Part shown: positions 26,151 through 38,537 of the stretch, piece after piece
Position numbering within the stretch: position 1 is the first letter of the stretch
Layout: every line of letters begins with the position of its first letter
Assembly: GCA_027405735.1 (NCBI GenBank)
Contig: JAPEHQ010000003.1
Coordinates: 2,356,001 to 2,420,000 of the forward strand
Direction: 5' to 3'
Source of the DNA: Mucor racemosus
Lineage: Eukaryota; Mucoromycota; Mucoromycetes; Mucorales; Mucoraceae
Length of the DNA stretch: 64,000 nt
Translations under genes and position numbers: made by a program
Notes under the pieces: model-generated
Told to the model about the DNA's origin: nothing
Database searches by the model: none
The model's input: the letters and a program-made list of their open reading frames with translations, nothing else

Positions 26151-26189
26151 GCTAAATTAGTGTGTAAAATGACCTTACAAAACACATCA

Positions 26190-28850
26190 TTAAGGCCGAC
26201 GTGTGCTGCACAAGATTATTTTATTGTGCCCAGGTGGGCTGCACTCTGCACACTATAGCCTGAGCTGTTGTGCCCACTAAATATAGTTAAAAAGATACCA
26301 AGATGCATATGGGCACAACAAAAGAAACGGCACACGAGCACAACGTTAAGTCTGTATGTGCAGGGTTATAGATTCTGACCGTGTGGATGACATTCATCCC
26401 ACATGTGCATAATAATGAAATTGCCCACAAGCATATCATTATCCCTATTTGTGCATAATAATAAAATTTGACTATGAGCATAATGAGCTGATCGTAAGGA
26501 CGCAAATTTGTCTGTACATGAGCATCGTGCCGTTCTCAAAATTCCATTGCATTTTCTACTGGAATGGGTTTTCAAATTACTTCTGTTCTTACTACTAATA
26601 TAGATTATAGGCAATACAATTCAATGAGTTGTTGATGTAGAACAATACATGCAAGAACCAATATATTTATGATTATCATCATTTGTAAATATGTTTATAG
26701 CTATAATGTTTACAGCAACAATGGTTTTTGCTCGAGTATAAACTTAAATAACACTTACCGCTTAAATTTATATGCAAGCCAAATCTAAGATTAAAGTATG
26801 TTACTTTGTCACACATAAAATTTAAACAAATTAATCTTCTTTAAGCTTACTATTTTAGTTTACGATTGTCAGCTGTAAAAAGATTTGTTTTCAAGTATAC
26901 AGTAGCTACGATCGAAACTATTATGGTTATCAGACAAAATATTCTTAAATTTTTTTTTTGTTTCTATATCATTTGAAAATTTATCATTTTTCTGGAACAT
27001 TTCGTGGGTTTGTAGCCAGTTCTAGCTTTTCATTGAGTAGATATAAATATCATGTTGCCTTCGATTTGATCTGGTATTTACGAAATACGTACAACAATAC
27101 AGCAGTAAATAATGATATTTGATTTTATAGTGCGGTTAAATGAAAATATCAGTCTCTAATATAACGGCTGCTACCTATATTGAAAACATTAGTCCCTCAT
27201 GTTAGAATGTGTATTTAGATAACAGAAAAGAATGCCAGCTTGATAGTCTGATATGCCTTATCAAACGGTGAATAATATCCTTAGAATATGAAAACAAAAA
27301 GAGAGAAACAACGCACGTATAAAAGGATTTTCAAGACTTTACATTATGTAGCGCATTTAAAACCCTGCCAAATTGCACATTTCATACAATATAAAAGCAG
27401 CATTCCTACAGCGAATGGATCATAGACTAAACAAAATAGACAATATCTGCTGTCATCATAGAAACATACATTTTTCTATCAGAAAAATCATCTGCTGTTA
27501 TATCATACATTCATTAAAAAATTGCAAAGGCGAGCTCGTAGAGCAACGCCGTAATTGAGCATAGCAAGATTGAACAGCTAAATATCTTATATTATGGTAT
27601 ATCTAAGTTTTAAATAAAAAAGCGTTTCTTTTTTTTAACTTTTTTTATATCTAAGCACATACGGTCTGAAAATTCAGTTTTTGTAGCGGACATTTTCGGC
27701 GCTCATTTCATCCTTACCAACACTCATGATTTTGATCAGAAAATAGAAAAATCAAGTTTTGATATCAAAATCAACGTTTAAATATACTACATTGTGAGAG
27801 AAAATTGTAGCCATGAGTAATACACATTTTATAAAAGCTTAATATTAAATGTTAAGTAATAAAAATTTGCACTTTTGGCCCAAAAACGGTTTTTTGATTA
27901 AAGGATTTTCATGTTATATTTTGCAATAAAAATGTTCATTATTTTTTATAGAGCAAATAGAGCGCTAAATTCTGCATATGTGTATATTTTTTGTTTTTAT
28001 AATTGGTAGTATAATTAACTCTAGATTTGCAAAACCAAAAAAAAAAAATTAAAAAATGTCAAAATTGATGATCTGGACAAAAATAATTTTCTAAATTAAT
28101 ATTCCGCTTACAAGCCTTGTAAGTCTTAAAAATAAGTGATTTTATAATACTTGAGAACTTTTTCAAGAATTTACGATGCTGTACCCATTTGATTCAAGCT
28201 TATTACTGTTAATGTTTATACATGTCAATATTGTATGGTAGTTTATTTGATGATGATAATATAGTCTTACTATATAATTATTGCGCTAGAAGCAATTTAC
28301 ATTAAGTTTTAGTCTTACCTATCCAATATCATAAACATAAATATAAACATGGCCATCATTGGGACCTATTGCCGCCTTTTTACTCTCTTTATCCCAAGCC
28401 AATTTATTCAATTCTTTAACGGAACCAACTTTAGTACCTATAAATGGTTCCTTGGTATTTACATTCAAATTCCATAAATTAAATTGACTGGTTCCATCTA
28501 CAGCAGTATCAAACGTATCATCAGCCCACCTTATGATAAATGTCAATCTAAAATCAGAAACATCACACTGTCATTGTTATAAACTATGAAAAGCTTGATT
28601 TTTAATAATACAGTAATTAAATAAAAAACAAGATGCTACTAATAGCATATGTTGAGTATTTAACATATAAGTAATAAGTTTGATAAAGTATGCTTTTGAA
28701 CTCTTCTAAAAATTCTGAGGCAAACCCAACATCTTGGTGCTGTAATTTCTATCCATCAAAATGTTGCGATTTCTACCACTACACATTGAATGCACTTTTT
28801 TTTATCTATCTTGACATCTTGACCTCGATGTACATTGTTGGATATCTGTT
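26190..28850 (-). repeat. Interspersed repeat R1, copy b
   Basis: Minus-strand copy of R1, inverted relative to R1a with about 5 kb between them. It extends further at its dynein end than R1a: positions 28690-28850 match R1c 31260-31390 inversely. The GTGC/GCAC-rich end lies at 26190-26560. It lacks the LTR-F insertion and serves as the empty site for it. Confidence 0.8.
28319..28547 (-). pseudogene. Dynein intermediate chain WD40 exon fragment, best-preserved copy
   Basis: Bounded by a retained 3' splice site (TTTTAG at 28548-28553) and a 5' splice site (GTAAG at 28314-28318). The reading includes AVDGTSQFNLWNLN, ELNKLAWDKE and NDGHVYIYVYDIG, the C-terminal WD40 signature of cytoplasmic dynein intermediate chain. 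It contains an extra Tyr-Val relative to the other copies and a TAG directly after DIG. No other exons of the gene occur in the window, so this is a captured fragment. Confidence 0.8.
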
Positions 28851-29459
28851 TTTTACCAGCTGTATTTTCTCTAATCCATTAATATTCAGTCATATTGAAC
28901 GATGATTTGTAGCACTGCCAAAAAAAATGCTTCAAAAATTTTCTACATACCAAATTATGCAATTTAGTAGCCATGATTGCACTTAACTATGCTTTTTGAA
29001 CCTATTGATGTTAATCGAAACAATTAGTACTTTCATTCAAAAATCAAAAGTAAGCTTTGATTTATAGATTTACATTTACCCATTCAATAAATGACATTGC
29101 ATTTATTATCAGTTATATCGATTGACCATTTTCATTTTGATTCAAAACAACATTTGACAATTGAATGCTTAAATTACACTTGAGCCACCAACAGGTATCA
29201 ACACAAAAAAGTCTCATACAGGTCAACAAAGCATCACAATTTGGATCATTTTTTTGTGTTCATATAGATCTGACCTCTCTCACACATTAATAGACCTCTG
29301 CATGAACCATCATATCTCCATTTGTTCAATTTAACTGAAATACATTGAACGCCAACATCGTACTTGATAAAACGCCTTATTTTATTGCGAGTCAACACAA
29401 CTAATCTGATGCTAAACTAGCATCAGTAGTTGAATCAGATAAATTTGAGATTCGACAAC
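28851..29459. other. Spacer between R1b and R4b
   Basis: AT-rich and apparently single-copy within the window; no gene recognised. Confidence 0.45.
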
Positions 29460-29830
29460 CAGTAAACTACATATACCAAGTTTGTTTAGAAATCAAATTG
29501 ATCTTAGTCAACATCTAAGATCTAATAACTTTAAATCACACAAAACTTTAAAATGTCAAATTGTACCACTGGTACTTCCAAACTAGGAACTAAACCATGA
29601 AGATCTTGCTTCAAAATCTTATTACTGTATTATTAATAGAATTAGAAAATAGTATATATATCACAAAGGCTATGGTAATCCATAAACCTTTGCTTTTACT
29701 TTATATCTTAAATAAATATCAAAGAGTTATAATTGTAGTCGCAGCGCTTTTTTTGTTTAATTACTATTTTTGTAGCAGAACTGATTCATTACTTATTCTC
29801 TTTTAATTGTATTTGAGAGTTTATGGGTAC
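29460..29830 (+). repeat. Interspersed repeat R4, copy b
   Basis: Direct-orientation partner of 545-845. Its right part, ending TTATTCTCTTTTAATTGTA, also resembles 53825-53850. The short frame at 29597-29806 is not conserved in copy a and is not treated as a gene. Confidence 0.6.
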
Positions 29831-30089
29831 ATACAATTTTATTTATAGGAAGAATAATAATAATAAAGGCTAGTAACATTTATCATGGAGAACGTACGTA
29901 GGCTTTATTACTAGAAAAACTAATAGTAAAAGAAAGAACCCCGAGCTTCTAGGTCTTGGTTTAAAAGGCTATTTATAAGAATTACATTTCAATATGGGTT
30001 AGAAATGAAATTGTCTTCAAAATTGGCTGTTTAATATCCTCGAAAACCGACAGTATTCTTTTTTAAACATTATTCCTCAGACCTGAAAA

Positions 30090-30310
30090 TATACGACAAG
30101 GCTAAACCTTTTGCAATTTTGCGGATCAGCGTTAGACGTACCTGCCATTGCAACGGGAGGTCATTTGGAATCTTATTCATTGAGAAGAACTGATGAGCTT
30201 GCTGATCTTATAAGGTGTAAGTAGGAGGTAACCAACTTGTTGCTCAAACTGGCTGAACGTACAATGACCTATGAATGCTAGTAGTGTTGGTGTCGAGCCC
30301 GGTTTTGCCA
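30090..30310 (+). repeat. Interspersed repeat R5, partial copy d
   Basis: Shares GGCTAAACCTTTT, TGCCATTGCAA.GGGAG and ACTGATGAGCTT..TGA blocks with 49830-50000, and inversely with 60360-60440. Only the distal part of R5 is present. Confidence 0.6.
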
Positions 30311-30462
30311 GCCAAATTTACTAGTACGCATATTATATGCATTAATGAAAAAGGAAAAAATTTGCTAGACATTTGCAAAACTTACTAAGAAAAAAAAGGA
30401 GGATCATATTCGATGAGAAGCAAGGGTCATTGGAGATTTTCTTTCAAAATTCATATCCTAAT

Positions 30463-30484
30463 GCCAAAGGACTTCCCCTTTGGC
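30463..30484. repeat. Perfect 8-bp stem hairpin
   Basis: GCCAAAGG at 30463-30470 pairs with CCTTTGGC at 30477-30484 around a six-base loop. Read on the minus strand it lies directly downstream of the tRNA-like segment. Confidence 0.7.
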
Positions 30485-30555
30485 GGGTTTGAACTCACGA
30501 ATATATGTGTCGCACTCAATTTGTAGCGCATGCACTACCTGTTAAGCTTGTTACT
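30478..30555 (-). pseudogene. tRNA-like segment (degenerate tRNA or SINE head)
   Basis: On the minus strand AGCTTAACAGGTAGTGCATG matches the D-arm/A-box pattern of tRNA genes. GAGTTCAAACCC about 40 nt further on matches the T-loop/B-box. A five-pair anticodon-like stem GCGCT/AGTGC can be drawn, but its loop has eight bases, and neither the acceptor nor the T stem closes. It is therefore not a functional tRNA; a tRNA-derived SINE or pseudogene fits better. Confidence 0.4.
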
Positions 30556-31087
30556 CTCCTTTGATCGACAATTTTAATCCCCATACATGTGAATAAGTAT
30601 TTTATTTTGGGAAATACAGCAAATTAAGACGTATTTTTACCTTTTGGAAATAATAATAGAGCTTTCCAGAAAGTGGTAGTAGAAACCATCTGGAAAAAAT
30701 GCCAATTTTTGATGGAGACATAAACAAAACTTAATGTGATTGGTACATTAATATTAAGCTATATAACATAAAAGTTGAATATGGATAAGTGTAAAACAAT
30801 CTTTGCCAAATAGAAATTAGTATAACATCATCTACAACGCATAGAAACTCAAGTGATATTCAACAGATGCAGTTGCATTGGAAAATTCAGCTTTTAGGAG
30901 TGGAAATACCTGAAATTATAAATTATACTGGAAAACCAAAGTACGCATTATTCATCAAACTAAAGACAGACACCAACTTTTCAATTCGCCAGTGTTAAAT
31001 GCAAATATCAATTGTATAATCTCTATCAATGCGAAGTAATAATATGATATACTGTATGAATCAATCAGTTTGACAATGATAATCAGC

Positions 31088-31089
<2 letters not shown>

Positions 31090-31118
<29 letters not shown>
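31090..31118. repeat. TAA microsatellite
   Basis: About nine to ten TAA units in an uninterrupted run. Confidence 0.9.
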
Positions 31119-31259
31119 GGATCAAGTTTTTAAAGTAATAACAAAAAACTACCAATAGTACACTAGTAAATTGTAATTTAATACATTATCGTTCAATATG
31201 ACCGAATATTAATGAATCAAAGAAAATACAACTGGTAAAACACTGATACTCAATGTAAA

Positions 31260-32910
31260 ATGGGGTCAAGATCGATAAAAGGTGTATTCATTGTGTGGTG
31301 GAAATCGCGACATTTTGATGGATAGAAATTACAGGACCAAGGTGTTGTGTTTGCTTCAGGGTTTTCAAAAGGGTTCAAAAGCATTCTTCATTAAACTCAA
31401 ATAGATGTTGAATACTCACCATATGCGATTAGTATCATTTTGTCTTTTATTTAATTTTTGTATTATTAAAAGTCAGGTTTTTCATAGCTGCTTATAACAA
31501 TGGCAATGGGATGTTTCTGATTTTAGATTGACATTTATCATAAGGCGGGTTGATGATACGTTTTTTGGTACTACAGTAAATGGAACAACTAGTCAATTTA
31601 ATTTATGGAATTTGAATGCAAATACCGAGGAACCATTTGTAAGTACTTATTAAGTTGGATCTGGTAAAGCATTGAATAAACTGGCTTGGGACAAAGAGGA
31701 TAAAAAGGTGGCAATAGGTTCCAGTGATGGCCATGCTTATGTTTATGATGTTGGAGGGGTAAGACGAAAACTCAATGTAAATCACCTCTAGCACATTAAT
31801 TATCAAGTAAGTCTATATTATTATCAAATAAACTACCACACAATATTAACATGTATAAATATTTACAGTAATAAGCTTGAATCACTTGGGTACAACATCA
31901 CTAATTCTTGAGAAAGTTCTCAAGTATTATAAAATCTCTTATTTTTAAGACTTACAAGGCTTGTAAGCGGAATATTAATTTAGAAAATTATTTTTGTCCA
32001 GATCATCAATTTTGACATTTTTTAATTTTTTTTTTTTTGGTTTTGCAAATCTAGAGTTAATTATACTACCAATTATAAAAACAAAAAATATACACATACA
32101 GAAAATTTAGCGCTCTATTTGCTCAATAAAAAATAACAAATATTTTTATTGTAAAATATTACATGAAAATCCTTTAATCAAAAAATCATTTTTGGGCCAA
32201 AAGTACAAATTTTCATTATATAATCTTTCATATTAAGCTTTTATAAAATGCGTACTAGCTATGTCTACAATTTTCTCTCATAATTTAGTCTATTTAAACG
32301 TTGATTTTGGTATCAAAATTTGATTTTTCTGTTTTTTGATCAAAATCATGAGTGTTGGTAAGGATAAAATGAGCCCCGAAAATGTCCGCCACAAAAACTG
32401 AATTTTCAGACCATACATGGTTAAATATAAAAAAATTTAAAAAAAAGAAACGGTTTTTTATTTAAAACTTAGATATACCATAATATAAGAGACTTAGCCG
32501 TTCAATGTTGCTATGCTCAATTACAGCGTTGCTCTACGGGCTCGCTTTGCAATTTTTTAATGAATGTATGACATAACAGACGGTTTTTCTAGTAGAAAAT
32601 GTTATGTTTCTATTAGTAACAGATATTGCTTATTTTGCTTCGTTAATAGTTCAGGCGCTGTAATTCTGCTTTTATATTGTATGAAATATGCAATTTGGCA
32701 GGGTTTTAAATGCGCTACATAATGTAAAGTCTTGAAAATCCTTTTATACGTGCGTTGTTTCTCTCTTTTTGTTTTCATATTCTAAGGATATTATTCACCG
32801 TTTGATAAGGCATATCAGACTATCAAGCTAGTATTCTTTTCTTGAATTTGAATACGCATTCTAATATCAAAGACTAATGTTTTTAATATAGGTAGTAGTC
32901 GTTATATTTT
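31260..32910 (+). repeat. Interspersed repeat R1, copy c
   Basis: Plus-strand R1 copy containing dynein-derived sequence and roughly 1.1 kb of the downstream non-coding blocks. It ends near 32910, before the GTGC-rich terminal segment present in R1a and R1b. Confidence 0.8.
31527..31758 (+). pseudogene. Dynein intermediate chain WD40 exon fragment with stop codon
   Basis: Follows TTTTAG and ends before GTAAG. The reading includes TSQFNLWNLNANTEEPF, then an in-frame TAA where R1b reads Lys, then GSGKALNKLAWDKE and VAIGSSDGHAYVYDVG. The second half is closest to the expected dynein intermediate chain consensus. The stop codon and missing flanking exons make it a pseudogene fragment. Confidence 0.75.
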
Positions 32911-34764
32911 ATGCTACTAAAAAAATTGCAGAACTTTCAAAATATGAAAAATAATATATATTTCTAGCAAATGTTAAAGTTTTGGATATGAAATATCCAA
33001 ATAAACAATGCTATCTCTTACAGTAAGCTTTTCCGTACATTTCTCAATAGCATATATCTTGATGCATCTCCTTCTTTTGGGGATGAAAACTTGAGATTTG
33101 AGATTTTAATCAATTATTCCTTATAAATGTAAGAGAGGAGAAAGTTGTCTCCAATCTCATTAGTTACTTTATGATCCAGAAAAATGAGATGTTGGCATAA
33201 GGACACAATTACGGGATGTAAGAAATGGTTTAGAAACATTCTGCGCTCTAGAAACCGCCAAAAACCATCAAATTGAAGGCATTTTTGTGTAATCCTTCAA
33301 TATACGAGCCCCCCGGAAAGGTTTTAATTTGTATTGAATATATTTATTAAAATTAATTTATGGATTTAATGATTTAGCATGAAATGATATTTCTTTTCAA
33401 TTCAGAATTGGCTTAAATTAGGTTTTACACGCTTAATGGGCATTAGCAAAAAGGGAAGAAACGAAACTAACAGCTATTAATAACGCCTTTGAGAACATAT
33501 TGCATCACTTTCGTTTTCTTGAATCAGAAAACGATATTGTTTATAGGTTTGATTTTTGTTATTTTATTTGTAGTATATTTAGGCGCAAGCCCCTAAGCAA
33601 ACTTTCGTGCTCGTGCCACCAAGATTTAAAGTTTTCGTCTACTATTATTACAAATAGAATTGGCAAATCATATCAGAGGCAAAAGAATAAAAATAGTGCA
33701 ACCTTTCGGTTCGAGATTGATTATTAGATTTCAAACTTTATTGTGGCCATCCATTCCTTCTTTTCCCCCCTTAAGAATTGATGGTAACTTGATTTAGTTG
33801 TCAAGTAACAAATTGTCATAAAATGAATGCTGATGACTTGCATGAATTATCAATAAAGAAGTTGCATACTTTTTTTTTATGTATTTGTAAATACATATAA
33901 AAACTGTGCCTGTTTCATCTTGCGACATTTATTTATCCATTTATAATGTTTTAATATGAAACTCGGACCTTTTGAGGGGTACATACATGTTAAATAACAT
34001 AAAAATTCTACTAATTCTCTCATGGTAAACTGCATTGATGTCATGCAAAAGCACTCAAGTTGTCAAGACATGCATAATTGTTGGTTTTAACGAGTGGTTT
34101 ATTGGTCAGCTCGGGATTTATACGCAATCAACTTTATGTTGATGATATATTATTGCATATATTTAAGCTTTATATTAGGCGTAAAAATACTATATATTGC
34201 TGTGTACACAAATATTACAAGTAGACTATTCTGGATCAAGTAAACCAAAAAAAAGACTATTCAAACAAGATGGACGTACGAGATTACTGTCCACAATGTT
34301 CTTTTCATTTTTTTTGGGGGGTCAATTACTAAAGACAAAAAGTGTAAACTGTGTTCTAGTCAATTCAACAAGCTCTTGATTCAAATGACGATTTCTTTGC
34401 ACATAATTGAGAAGAAGAAAAAAATATTCTGCAATTAATTTAGTTTCGATATTTTTGGTTTGTTTACTTGATGCAACCAAACGCAAAATGCACAGCATCT
34501 TTGTTTATATAAAAGTTGTTGTTGTTGTTGTTGATTGATGAGTTTTTATCAGCAGATGGTGAACACACAACTTGTTATTTGTACGCCACCTAACAAATCT
34601 GTAAAATGCAAAACGGAAAAAAAAAAGTTTATTATGTGGTATCTCTTGCTGTGCAAAATGTCAAACTTTCATATATAAAACCTTTCAGATTTCGGCTCCA
34701 TTTTTATCTTTTTCTCTTCTTAGTTACTCATTATCAACTTTTACAACATAAAAATCGAATAAAT
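32911..34764. other. Spacer, no gene supported
   Basis: Contains short frames (for example 33500-33727) without recognisable protein features, a TTG microsatellite at 34515-34533 and the promoter side of the CCHC gene. Confidence 0.45.
34671..34680 (+). promoter_or_regulatory. Candidate TATA box of the CCHC gene
   Basis: ATATATAAAA lies 85 bp upstream of the predicted start codon and is followed by a pyrimidine-rich leader, a plausible core promoter. Confidence 0.4.
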
Positions 34765-34984
34765 ATGGTCATAATAGCACGAATCTCTTCTTATTTAACA
34801 AATCAAACCACATTGAATGAATTAGGTCCCCTTACATTAGGTGTCAAAGATATTAATACTTCTGGCGGTCAATGGTATGTTGTATAATTAAATCAGGTCA
34901 ATTCATGTAAACCTAACATTTTCTTCCAGTTCTTGGTGTGGAAAGTATGGACATCAAAGAACCATTTGCCCATATCTCAAATGA
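34765..34984 (+). CDS. Small single CCHC zinc-knuckle protein (54 residues)
   Basis: Two exons, 34765-34874 and 34930-34984, with a 55-nt intron (GTATGT..CCAG). The splice completes a Cys codon (TG|T) and creates CSWCGKYGHQRTIC, an exact C-x2-C-x4-H-x4-C zinc knuckle, then PYLK and stop. Without splicing the first Cys does not exist, which supports the intron. The N-terminal half (36 residues, including LGPLTLGVKDI) is not recognised. CCHC knuckles bind single-stranded nucleic acid. The gene stands alone between repeat zones. It may be a genuine small RNA-binding protein or a remnant of a larger gene or Gag-like protein. Confidence 0.5.
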
Positions 34985-37900
34985 AATGTGAAGGGCCTCC
35001 TTGAGCATAAAAACAACCTCTAAAAAAAAGCATTTGCCTCCAGAGCCTAAAAAATCAAAAAATCATATTCATTGCTTACTGCTGCACAAATCTCAATTAT
35101 TATGTATATATTCATCTGAAAAATAAAAACTCAATCCATTTATAACATATAAAATAAACATCTTCTTTAACACTATTTTATACGATTCAAACGCACCATT
35201 TCTATAATAAGGTTTTAGATCTTAACAAATTAGTTTATATAACATAATTCCTGTGAAATAAATACAGACAAGAATGCGATTTCCCGTACAAAAGATGGCC
35301 GATTTCAGGATACTTTTGTTTATCTCTATTTAATCCGTCTTTTTTTTCGTAAATCAAAGAATTGTTTGATGCAGTTTTAGCTTTGTGTGTAGCGATACAG
35401 ATAAACAAATCGATGCTCAATTATGATCATAAATAGATTAAACAAATACACAAAACAAAAATTTAGCGTTGTATTGAGTGATTGGCGTAATTTGTGTAAT
35501 TTGTGTACTACATTGTTTGAAACTTTCCAATCGCTAGGTCATACGAATTACTTGCAGTTGTCTTTTTATGTCTTTAGCCTTACTCGCATAGAGCGTATGT
35601 ATTCTCAGATGAATATCAAAGAATATACACGAGTTAATATACGCACATATCATATGGTTATGGTCATATTCTATATTATAGCAATTCATAGATGATTTTA
35701 ACAACAAATAAAACGGAAACAAATACGGAATATTTCATGACACAGAAGAAAAAACCTAAACGGGTTTCTTCTAGAACTTGTATAGACATGCTCCTATAAT
35801 TTATTACCATCTTGGTATACTAAAGCGCACAATAATCTATGAAATTATACAGCTCAACATGCATGGCTGTATAGTTCATGATACATACTAATCACATAAT
35901 GATGTTTACATTTAATTATGTACGATATAATATACATATTACAATATTCACAAAGAATACGAAATTTTTCTTCTTTTTGAATACTTACTCAAATATAAAT
36001 ACACGAGTCTTTTTTTTTATATATATATTCTATTTTCCCATTGATTAGAGGTTTCAAAGTTATACAAGCATATTACATTAACAGTTTGACATGGAAATCG
36101 AAAAAATACACAAATCAGGTATTATAACAGTGTAGGGAACTATTTTCCCCTTGTTTGTATATAATATTATATTATAGTGCATATAATAAAAAAATAAAAC
36201 ATCATGTACTCAATAGACCCGGGAACCATACAATTATATCTGATACAAGATCTCGACCCCCTTTTTGTCTTTTTATATTGTTTTCATGTTTATACATCTA
36301 TTCATAGGTTTGCCTAAACTCATAAGAAACCTACATTGTAAAAGTTTGAGATGCTCATATGATATATGTATATACGACTAAAGAGACTTGACTGCCGGTA
36401 TAATCCGTAGCCAAACAACAATTATCAGGTATATCAGGAACACAATTTATCAGTTTTAGGACTGTGCGCTCAAGGATTGACTGTTCCGAGAACGAACCGG
36501 AACATCACACATTCATGTGTAACCTCCTGTTGCCCACCCATCTATTCATTACTCTTTTTGTCATTACCGATGGGCCATGAACTGTATACACGTACTATAC
36601 TTGTGTTTAATGAGTCACTGTTATTAATTTACTTTTAAAATGTCTGGGAAAATATCAAAGTTGTGTGTTGTTTCCTTTAATGCTTTAATAGACTTTCCTT
36701 ATTCGGAAGCCAAGATGGGGTCTTCCGTTTTACAAATAAAATCGCATCAGTTTCAATCAAATCTAGTATGATTTCCACCTTATTAAAGAGGCTAGTGTTT
36801 CATTTTTTTCTTGCAAAGTGAAAGAATAGTCCAAAGATGCTCAAATTATTCAAATTGGCGCTTCAAGAATTGATTGAATCATAATTTATCTGTATTTTGT
36901 CCTGTGCTTTAGCAAAAATACCGCTTCAATCCTTTTCTAGAAATTTAACGTATTTTCTCTCGCATTTCGATTAATTAAACATACACTCTGTGTAAGTATG
37001 AGATAAACATAAAATTTAGCTTCTCCTTTTCTTGTCTGTAATACTCTTATTTCACCTGCATCGTGTTGCTCCATCTCATGCTTTAATGGCATTTAATTCA
37101 TTCATATAAGGTAGTTTTTCGTAGATATACCGGAGATTTAAAAATGAAATCGCACCATTCGGATTTTTGATTTAGTTTTACATTTTTTGAAAAAATTCAA
37201 CTTTTAAAGAGTTTTTACATCATACTATTCATATTAAAAAACTAAATTGTTACTAATACAGGTAATGTAATTTTAAACGCTTTATAATTTAGTATTTTTG
37301 TTGTTGTACGTTTTCTCGCAAATTCTCTCGACAAGTTTTGAAATGTTGATTTTCGGGTTTTTTAGAAAAACACCAAAGAGTCAGCATAAAACTTTAAAAT
37401 AAACATCGGCATAATAAATGTAGTACATTTTAGCTCCTGTTTCACAAATAAACACCTTAGTAAAAAGTCTCATTTTCGGGGTGAAAAATGCAAATTTACA
37501 AAAAATGAAATTTTAGACGAGGTATCATAAGGGAATTTTGAGAAAAAATAAAAGTCTGAAAAGAATCACGAAAGTACTTCAGAATGAGTCTATTATGCGA
37601 TAGCAACTATTCGGAATGATTTCCAGCTTCAGAAACATCCGAAAACCGCTAAAATTAACTATTTAAAGTACTGATTTGGGCTAATTTTGGTGTTTTGTTT
37701 GCATTGGAAGCTGTTTTTTTATAGCCTAGATACAACTAATGGCCGATTTTCTGGCGCTTATGAACATTCATGTCTTGGCAACTGAAAAAAAGGTTGTACT
37801 ACACCAAACAACCTTATTTGAACTCATTAACCATCATTAACTGGAGTAAACGCCATTTTTAACCCGAAAACCTGCGTTTTTTCTATATACTGATCATTCA

Positions 37901-38537
37901 GGATGAGGTTTTGCTATTAGCAATGGCAGAAAGAGTTAGTATTGATACCGATAAACTCCAATTAATGACCTGCAGTGAGTATCCATGGATGTGGTACCCT
38001 TATCCGTCATGTTTTTGTCGTTTGATTGGGTTGCCGACGTAACGGTTGTAACACCAATTTCTTCAATAATTTACAAAATAGAATACCTCTAACATATTCC
38101 AACTTCATAAACTATTGTTTTTCTTAAAAATACATATTATACATCTTTTAAAAGATATATGAACAAATTACGATAAAAGAGTTTTGGTTAATATTCAAAT
38201 TGTATTAAAACCAAATTGAATAAAAGCATAATAATAAAGATTGTATAGAATGTTTGATAAAAAGAAAAAGTGCTTATGCTAGACTTGTTGTAGGATACGA
38301 TGTGGTAATTGGGATAGACTCAATTGCTTGGGGGGAGGGAGGGGGTCGAATCTAACAAGTGACGATGGCGATCATTCATATAACTTCGTCATGGCTATTT
38401 TATGACGTATTTTAGTATATTTTTCAATTCGCTTTAGTAATAGTGTCTCATCAAATATACTTTTTAAATTAGCAGAGCTATTTTGTTTTTTATCTTCTTT
38501 TATATATACATTCCAAAACAAAATATATATATAAAAA
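34985..38537. other. Long gene-poor spacer
   Basis: About 3.5 kb of AT-rich sequence. Open frames are short and without recognisable domains. Candidates at 36640 and 37923 (44 and 39 codons) were examined and not accepted. No RNA gene was seen. Confidence 0.45.

Noticed and set aside
36215..36260. GACCCGGGAACC and GATCTCGACCCCC words suggesting tRNA T-arms
   Set aside because: No matching D-arm or acceptor stem at tRNA spacing on either strand.
36640..36774. 44-codon frame starting MSGKISKLCVV
   Set aside because: No domain, no conserved context, no splice evidence.
37923..38042. 39-codon frame starting MAERVSIDTDKLQ after an AG
   Set aside because: Too short, no recognised motif, no supported splice partner.
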